Shown here: piece after piece, positions 57,101-64,000 of the stretch
How positions within the stretch are numbered: position 1 is the stretch's first letter
Layout: each line of letters starts with the position of its first letter
Assembly (NCBI GenBank): GCA_030248135.1
Contig: JASANC010001704.1
Coordinates: forward strand, 1-64,000
Source of the DNA: Theristus sp. LFF4_11
Taxonomy: Eukaryota > Nematoda > Chromadorea > Monhysterida > Xyalidae
Direction: 5' to 3'
Length of the DNA: 64,000 nt
The notes under the pieces: generated by a model
Databases searched by the model: none
Told to the model about the DNA's origin: nothing
Seen by the model: only the letters and a program-made list of their open reading frames with translations
Program-made: the position numbers and the translations under genes

Positions 57101-60100
57101 AGCCCTCGCTAAAAAAACATCGTCTAAACTCTCCTACAACAACAACCGCGTCACATTTCAGGCGCCGTCGGCTCGAAGCCCGGCCAATGTCCGGCGCGAA
57201 CGCGCGTCAACGACCACGCGTCCCAATGCGTCAGCGAGTGTCGCTACGACAGCGAGTGCTTCAGCAATCGGAAATGCTGCGAGAGTGAATGCGGCGCGCG
57301 CGTCTGTGTGGCGCCGGACGACACGACGAGCGGCGGGCCCATTTCGGCGGAGCGCATCTGTCGGCAACCGATGCAGCCGGGCAGCTGCGGTGGCCGACTG
57401 ACGCGATGGGCGTACGACGTTCGTACGACGGCGTGCCAGCGGTTCACGTACGGAGGCTGCGGCGGCAACAGTAACAACTTTGTGGACGAACGCACCTGCA
57501 TGGACACTTGCCGATGGATCACTGGTGCGTGCAGTCTAGCTCAATAACATGTGCAACTAGCTGATTGGTCGGTGATCCCGTGATGCATGCATTCTGTGCG
57601 TGAATTGGCTGCGCGCGACGCGGAGTTTGGTTTGCACAGAATATGCATGCATCACGATCACCAACCAGTCAGCTAGTTGGATATGTTATTGAGTTTAAGA
57701 CTGTATTCGTTGTTGACGTAAACTGCACTGAACACATATCACCATGGTCGACGTTTTCAGTGGCACTGAGTCAGAAGTTTTAAATTCAAATAATTTTACA
57801 GACCGTCAAGACAAAATCGGCACCTGCCCATCGCCAACGTTGTTGGGTCGTCCGTTCGGCGGCTGCTCGAATCGTATCGGCCGCTCCAGCGGTTGTCAGT
57901 CGGACAGCGACTGTTTCGGCACGCAGAAATGCTGCGAGAACCGTTGCGGCGCTGGCTACGCGAACGGACGCCAGTGTGCGACGCCAACAGTGGATCCGTA
58001 CGATGGCGACAAGGAATTCTGCTTCCGCCCGCCCGAGCGTGGACCGTGCGAGGGCTCCGAACGACGGTATTTCTACAACGCGAACAGAAAGCGCTGCGAG
58101 ATGTTCACCTACGGCGGGTGTCAGTCAAACGGCAACAACTTTCGAACGATGCGCGAGTGTCGACAGCATTGCGCCGGAGCGGAATGTTTGCTCAACCTTT
58201 ATTGTTGTTGCTGTTTCGGAAAGATTGTGGAACAATGTCAATATCAAGTTTATTTGTAAGCTTCACGGCCAGTTCACATCGAACCATAATGCAGACAAAC
58301 AACAGAACACGTACGAGAAGTCATCAAACAGGTCGGGATGTTTTTTTCGATTTTCAGCCTCCGTGCCGGAGATCTGCGAGCACGAGCCGGAGCGTGGGCC
58401 GTGCTTCGCGAACACGAATCGCTGGTATTACAACCGTCGCACCGGACAGTGTCAGACGTTCGTCTACGGCGGCTGTCTCGGCAACGAGAACAACTTCCAC
58501 ACTGAACAGCAGTGCCGCGCGTCTTGCCAATCCGAGACTATTGGTATTTTTTTAATATCTTTTAGTTTGGTCCCGCATAGACCGGTAAATATAGTTTCAT
58601 GGATGACGCGGGAATTCAAAATTGGTAAAGTGATCTGACTCCCCTACATAGGGCCCCGGCCGAGTCACTTAGGCGACTTTGAATTGCCCCATACAGATTG
58701 AAACTAGTTTTCGTTCCACGTCTGCACGCACACGCAGTCGCAGAACTACTCAAAACATTGACATTAATAATATATTGGAATATTCTTGTTCATTCGATTG
58801 ATTTGATTTGATGCGATTTGATTCTTGTTCACATCGTTGTTGTTGTTGTTGCTTTTCCAGATACACAAGTGGCGGAGTTCTGCCGCCAGCCGATGGATGC
58901 CGGACCGTGTTCGGCCAGGCACGATCGGTGGTACTACAGTGAGCAAACGCGCAGCTGTCAGCCGTTCAAATTCGGCGGCTGCGGCGGCAACGGCAACAAC
59001 TTCTACTCGTCCCATGAATGCTACCGACAGTGTCAAATTGACGGCACTGGGGGCACTGGAGGGGGAGGTAATTCCTGTTGCTAAGAAGTGAAAAAAACCG
59101 TGAAGTTTCGTTCCATTTCACGCGGTTTCATTCTAATATTGCACGTTCACACCACAAATACACCGGCATGAAGTAGTTCGGTGTATTTCGCAATTTGCTT
59201 GCTCATGCTTGTCTCATGAACAGAAGCTGATGCTTTATGCCACATAAATATGCCCTCATTCACCCCGCGCAATCGCTTTGTTTACAGCTGCGTAATTGGT
59301 GACAAAACTTTATGTCAAATAGTATTTTTTGCAGACTGCGATCACGACGGAGAAGAAGAAGAGTACGAAGAGGACGAGGATACACCAGCGGGCTGCCGCC
59401 GGGAGCTCGAGTACTGGCCGGGCGAGCGCTGTCCGCGACGTGTCCTGAACTGCACGTCCGGAGTCTGCGTGTTCCGGCGGTGTCGTCCGTGTCAGCGGTG
59501 TGTCGTCGAGAGCGGACGACTACGGGCGCTCTGTGAAGGTCGGTTTTGGTTGTTGAACGCTGTGGGACCTTTTGTGGTACGGTATATGTCTTACTGTATA
59601 TGCCTGTTCGGTCTCGGCACGATCTCCCACTGCAAACAACCCTCTGGTGGTCCGAGAAAGTTGGTGCCGCAATTTTTTGGCACGATTCTTGCTTTTTTTC
59701 TAACACACTTCCCATCGGCGATATGCGTGATGACGATCACAGCGGTGTCGAGACCGAATGCGCTTCCATACCATTCTTCGAGGCCCAATATTTGGGAGTT
59801 TGGCGTTTTTACTGATGATTTCGTGATGACTGAATTATCTATTCATATCGTTTAGAAAAGTTTTGCGTTGATCCAAGAGTAGGTATTTTCGAAAGTTCAA
59901 ATAAAATGTGGTTGCAGACACACCCAGCTGCCACGGCGGCGGCGGCGGCGGCGGCGGTTCGACGGGCGGCAGCGGTGGTGGCAACACTGGCGGTGGCCAG
60001 CATCACCTGTGCCGCTTCCATAACTGTCGCTTTCCGGGTACCACGTGCCGTGTGATCGGTGGACGCGCTCGTTGCATCCCCGGAGGCACGGGCACTGGCA

Positions 60101-61373
60101 CGGGAACCGGAACCGGCACGGGAACGGGAACCGGCGGCAACGTGAAGCCGGGCACCTGCCCGCGAGCGGGCGCTTTCGGCACTTGCGTGCAACTGTGCAA
60201 CAACGACCTCGACTGTTGGGGATCGAAGAAGTGCTGCTCGAACGGATGCGGTCGGACGTGCGTTGGTAAGCGAGCGTTTTTTTGATGAATTCGACAGCAC
60301 ATGGACCCGTGCCTACGGGCCGGAATCATTGTGACAGACAAACAGACACATGCTGTTGAATTGATTTGCTGTTTTGTTTGAACTACACAGACAGATGCGT
60401 TTGGTTGTCTGTTTCAGCAGTAACTAAGCTATTCATCATCACACATTTCAACAGATCCCGAACGCACTGGCGGCGGTGGTGGTGGTGGTCCCCAACCGTC
60501 CCATTGTCCGCGTCAAAAGCCGCTGACTGCTCCGCTCGGCTGTTTCATTGACACCGAACGCACGACCGACGGTTGCGCCCTGCAGATTATCCGTTGCCAT
60601 AATGACACTGGTATGTATGAGCGTTTGATGGCGATTTTTGGTAATTTTTTGTCAAATTTTCAGTTTTTCTCAAAACTTTTTTGTTTTTTTTTAGATCCAT
60701 GCGCGGCTGGCCGACACGACTGCAAGCCGACGTGCGAGACGTGCGTGGTCGATCGCAAATCGTGCATCACATCACCGTGCCCGCAGTACAAATGCAGATC
60801 ATGTTGGTGTTTGAAGTCACTTTGTGTGGTCGTTTCTTTTACATTTGAGTTTTGGATTTATTTTTATGCAATAACGAGTCTCGCTTATAAGGTTCCTCCC
60901 ACTTAAAGACCCCCATCCAAAAAATGTCACACGGCGTGAAACCAAAAAAAAATCAAAAACTTTGACTTGTTCAAAATTCTACCCCGTTGATAAGGCTCGG
61001 ACTTTGTAATCTTCGCCTTATAAGACCTCTTCCCACTTATAAGCTTGTCACGCAAAACTCCACTTTTTTTTAGAAATTTTCAATTTTCAAATTTTTATAA
61101 GGAGACCTTATATACAAGACTTTCCGGTAATCACTGGATGAAAATTAAAAAAAACACGTCGCAGCTTGCGGCGCGTGCTGGGAGTGCAGCCGCGGAGGCA
61201 CTTGCGTGTACACGTTTGTTGGCTGTTCAGCGACCGTGAAAAACCCGTGCCTCACGCAACGGGAATGCCCGCGGTACCCGGGCGCCACCTGTCGTCGTGA
61301 CCCGTGCAAATGTCACGTCGCGAAGTACCACTGGAAGAAGCACGAGCTCGACTGGCAAGACTGTCAAGAATAG
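45150..61373 (+). CDS. Giant secreted Kunitz/WAP multidomain protein
   Basis: Twenty-three exons: 45150-45173, 45595-45760, 46188-46391, 46681-46779, 47089-52335, 52798-53883, 53975-54079, 54158-54292, 54484-54768, 55069-55365, 55660-55959, 56071-56216, 56286-56405, 56734-56902, 57162-57524, 57802-58185, 58358-58543, 58861-59067, 59335-59538, 59918-60265, 60455-60610, 60695-60802 and 61165-61373 (TAG). They give 3,515 residues. Almost every junction is phase 1, so modules shuffle freely. Exons 1-2 join into a signal peptide (MILRISLW + IAILHFCRLANG). I count 24 Kunitz domains: one in exon 3, fifteen in exon 5, three in exon 6 and one each in exons 14-18. Three WAP domains lie in exons 15, 16 and 20. 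Short Cys-rich modules fill the rest, with Gly and Gly-Thr linkers in exons 20-21. There is no transmembrane segment, so it should be secreted into matrix, cuticle or body fluid, partly as a protease inhibitor. Nematode Kunitz/WAP cuticle proteins and papilin are loose analogues; orthology is unproven. Confidence 0.88.
46394..46562. mobile_element. 160-170-bp MITE (AGTCGAACTCT family), copy 2
   Basis: It starts ACAGTCGAACTCTATAACAT immediately after the GT donor of Kunitz-gene exon 3 and ends ATATGTTATTGAG. The interior CACGTGACCACCAACCAATC is shared with the other copies. Confidence 0.75.
48077..50996 (+). repeat. Coding tandem array: eight units of mini-module plus Kunitz domain
   Basis: Inside the 5,247-bp exon, units start at about 48077, 48480, 48876, 49272, 49680, 50037, 50441 and 50747 (spacing 306-408 bp). 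Each codes for a four-Cys mini-module of the form C-x3-FCP-x4-(I/V)CR-x8-PVCA, then a Kunitz domain with a W(Y/F/H)(Y/F)D(L/R)D core and F(N/T)Y(S/T)GC. A variable Ser/Thr-rich linker follows. High nucleotide similarity between units points to amplification by unequal exchange. Confidence 0.9.
52610..52776. mobile_element. 160-170-bp MITE (AGTCGAACTCT family), copy 3
   Basis: Starts CAGTCGAACTCTAAATGATA, ends CATGATTTAGAACTTGACT. It lies wholly in Kunitz-gene intron 5, ending about 20 bases before the acceptor of exon 6. The long arms GGGAATCAGCTGATT and AATCAGCTGATTTCCC pair. Confidence 0.8.
55420..55586. mobile_element. 160-170-bp MITE (AGTCGAACTCT family), copy 4
   Basis: Starts GTCGAACTCTGAATTATAGG and ends CCTATAATTTAGAGTTCG, giving near-perfect terminal complementarity. 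It lies in Kunitz-gene intron 10. Confidence 0.85.
56968..57128 (+). mobile_element. tRNA-derived SINE, copy 3
   Basis: It lies in Kunitz-gene intron 14. The A-box-like CGTGGCCTGATGGTAGCGCG and B-box-like GGGATCGAGCCGCG are followed by the body GGCATTTAATGACAG, GATGGGCATCC and the tail GGCTAGCCCTCGCTAAAAAA. Head, body and tail are colinear with the two copies in the aldo-keto reductase gene. Confidence 0.8.
57532..57703. mobile_element. 160-170-bp MITE (AGTCGAACTCT family), copy 5
   Basis: It begins CAGTCTAGCTCAATAACATG just downstream of the donor of exon 15 and ends CATATGTTATTGAG-type sequence then TTTAAGACTG. The interior shares GATGCATGCATTCTGTGC with the other copies. Confidence 0.75.
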
Positions 61374-64000
61374 AAGAATCGAAGATCAGTCCCCCCCCCA
61401 AAATGGGTGGGTCGAGTCTAAATACTCAACTATTGAATGAAATAACCTCTATTCATTCGTGATGTCACTTCAGTTGGTGTATACCAGCGATGTTTGTTAC
61501 AAGATATTATATTTTGCATCTGTGTCTGTACTCTTCAATGGCAACTCCATATTGATATTGCTATTCACTGCTGCTACCGGTGTTCCGTGAGTCATTGGCA
61601 ATTACTGTAAAATATGAAATGAACGTGTATTAAATAAATAATCGATTTATGACCACTTTAATTGTAGTTTTTAGACTTTTAAAATCATGACTTCCAACAT
61701 GCATAGTACGCACGCTGAGGCATTGGCTAAGAATGCTACTATCTATGCTTCATGGTTGCTTGAACACTACCACTTCCAGAAGCAGCGTTTTTTTAATCAA
61801 ATTACATACAAATTCATTCATATGTTTTACCGCACATTTAGCCGTTTTTTCATAAACATTATTTGAGAGAGCACACAGTTCTTCGTGGTTTGTTGGATAA
61901 AAAAAGCATTTTGTGCAATGAAAAAAACAGAAAAACAGAATCAAAAAAAAAACAAGCAGCCACCAACCGTCACATGATTGTGAAAATCATGTTGCATGTA
62001 AAAAAATTAAACTGTAAAGTTTTTAAAGAAGTTGAATCAAAGAAATTGAACTATAAAGTGTCTTTTTCATCGAAAAATTTGGGAGCGCAATAATAGTCTT
62101 GCAGGTAAGGGCATCTTTATGAGATGTTGGGCAGCTGCACACCTTGGAAGAAATGTTGCTCTGGCTTACAAACACATGCATTGCATAAATTTAATTATTC
62201 GCTGCAATGATTTCGGTATTTGTTTGAAAGTTTCTTATTGTCCCGTTTTGTTGAATTTGTGCAATTTGCTGAAAGACTCATACTTTTTAGCACTTATAGT
62301 TTGAAAACTAAAAACTACCAGTTCAATCTATCCTGTATCAAAGATGTTTTCCAATGATGTTGTGCCTGTCGTCGCAACACCAATGCGCGCTTTATTGCTT
62401 TGATGATTTATGATATACAGCGCTGTATTTAATGTTCGACAATTTTTTTCATTTTCAAAAACACGATGGTATCAAAAGCGCATTGCGCTTCGCGCTATAT
62501 GTTTGTACGGTGAAAATGTGCGTCTGTTTCTTGACTGGAACTTTGCACAAAACCGATGATGCAAGTGTCACGGTCGCCGGAAAAAATAATAATAAGTTGC
62601 TTGTTAGAATAAACATCGCATGTCGTTCAAACGTGAAAATGAATCTCAAAAGCGTCTTCTTCTCACCAAAATCAGCCCTGCTTGAATTATTATTTGTCTC
62701 AGTTTCAGGCATTATTCATTATTCATGTACAAATGCCCCATGCAACTGTCGCATTTATATCATTTGCCGCATTTTTTTCAATTTTTTCTGTTTCTCGAAC
62801 TTTGTCACTGCCGTTTGTCACAGCAGGTATCCGTGAAGAGCAGCAGCGGTTTCCGCAACATGACAAAAAAACAGAAGATGAATTGAATTATTTCTGTCGA
62901 AAACGGAGGCTGAACGAAAAAAAAATTTGATGCAAAATTTTCGTCGACTGAATATATGCAGGAGGCTGGATTGAGCAAAAACTGTATTTGCTGGCCAATT
63001 ATGGCTCCATATCAATATACCACTCCAGTGTAGCTCCTTTCTTTCTCAAAAATTCTAATTGTCAATAGCATATCAAGTTGCATATTTCTCACGAATGCGA
63101 ATTCATATACAATGTAGTGCGCTCGTTTTAGCCGCGCCCGAAGTGTCCAGCGATTCGCTCCAATATTCAGCTGATAACAGCACAGTTCGTTGTCGGTTGG
63201 TTTTTCGTGCCTCTGTGAGTTCCAGTCGTGTTCTTTGAGGACGAAAAATTTCGCAGAGTTTCCGTTCGTTAGCAAAATTTATCTTATTTTGTTTGTTTGC
63301 TTCTTATCATTCTTTGGAAACCACGGGACAATTGTCATGCAGAAACACGAAGTTTCACACGCCCACACCTTCCGTGTTCGTTGTTCTGAGCTTCAGAACA
63401 AAAATTCTTATTGTTCGTAAAAAATCGCAAAAGAACGGAACATTTTATTTTGAGTGATCGTTTCGAAACGGAAAAAAACACGCGGTTCGATTCAACGATC
63501 TCACGCCAGTGCTTCTGTCCGTTTTGCTGTCACACCGACGAGAGAAAAAATAATAATAAAAACTCATTATTACCGTATACCAGGTGCTGCGCATCGCGCA
63601 TCATGCTGCGTTTGGGAAAAGCGCTTTTTAAATTGAAACTATCATCTCAGTTTGATTCGAATTAACGGACTGACTGTGCCAGCGGTAGCAGTATGAAAAC
63701 TATATACAAAAACCTGTTTTTTCGACGTTTGTTTTTGCGTTTTTCTGGTGGAATTGTTGTTATTATCAGTTGAAATGCGATTATATACATACATCTGACA
63801 AAAAAATAAATTTATCGTGTATAGATATAGCAGCAAAGGCGAGCGTCTATGAGTGATCGGTTTCATTCGTATCTACCGTCACTCTGAAGAATATATCAAT
63901 GAATCACACTGACTATAACACCAATACAGGATCATGCGATTTTGACGGAGTTTTTCTGCAGTAATCATGGAAAACCTCACATCCGTAACTACGATGGAAG
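61374..64000. other. 3' flank of the Kunitz gene, no further gene seen
   Basis: An AATAAATAAT run at about 61633, 260 bases after the stop, is a plausible polyadenylation signal. The remaining 2.4 kb is AT-rich with short open frames only. No exon with family resemblance, tRNA-like fold or recognised repeat was found. Confidence 0.5.

Noticed and set aside
59939..60145. GGC and GGCACGGGAACC microsatellite-like runs in the Kunitz gene
   Set aside because: They are in frame and code Gly and Gly-Thr linkers within an exon with good splice sites, so they are protein linkers and not independent repeats.
1..64000. CRISPR arrays, prokaryotic operons, integrated viral genes
   Set aside because: No regularly spaced short repeats with unique spacers, no Shine-Dalgarno-linked gene runs and no polymerase, integrase or capsid-like frames were seen.

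Overview
The window is nuclear DNA from an animal. Every gene is split by short-to-medium GT...AG introns, and most acceptors are T-rich and end in TTTCAG. The gene set is metazoan. Small spliced genes, a MEC-6-like membrane-anchored paraoxonase, a long Kunitz/WAP protein and two genes only 171 bp apart on one strand point to a nematode or another small ecdysozoan. That placement is an inference, not a proof. No prokaryotic, organellar or viral genes were recognised. All exon models were built by hand from splice signals, phase and family resemblance. Each multi-exon model closes in frame.

Layout, left to right: the 3' end of an ABCB9/TAPL-like half transporter (+, 432-1711); a MITE-bearing spacer; an F-box protein (+, 4598-7147); an aldo-keto reductase with two inverted tRNA-derived SINEs in its introns (+, 8266-11250); a paraoxonase/MEC-6-like protein (-, 12572-15999); the exocyst subunit Exo70 in 19 exons (-, 16438-25199); and a 723-aa protein with a C39/papain-like cysteine protease signature (-, 26485-32146). 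Then comes a transposon-rich stretch (31303-37316) with a small membrane protein inside it (+, 34380-35042). It is followed by a CS/p23-domain protein (+, 37628-38459), a TAF5/TAF5L-like WD40 protein (+, 38631-42461) and a 3,515-aa secreted Kunitz/WAP protein in 23 exons (+, 45150-61373). The last 2.6 kb has nothing recognisable.

The genes are mostly unrelated: transport, ubiquitin ligase adaptor, redox, exocytosis, transcription and extracellular matrix or protease control. The coherent story lies in the mobile DNA. I find two non-autonomous families with 8-bp target duplications (hAT-like), a further hAT-like element nested in one of them, a TA-flanked C-rich MITE, a 160-170-bp MITE enriched in introns of the Kunitz gene, and a three-copy tRNA-SINE.

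The strongest observation is a 707-bp hAT-like element in the coding sequence of the cysteine-protease-like gene. Its target duplication (GGTACGAC on the coding strand) supplies both a GT donor and the final G of the AG acceptor. Splicing between bases 1 and 2 of each duplication copy would restore the ancestral exon exactly. This is an introner-like intron gain caught with both duplication copies intact. The second strong feature is a single 5,247-bp exon coding 15 Kunitz domains, eight of them in a roughly 360-400-bp tandem repeat with acidic or small residues at the inhibitory P1 position.
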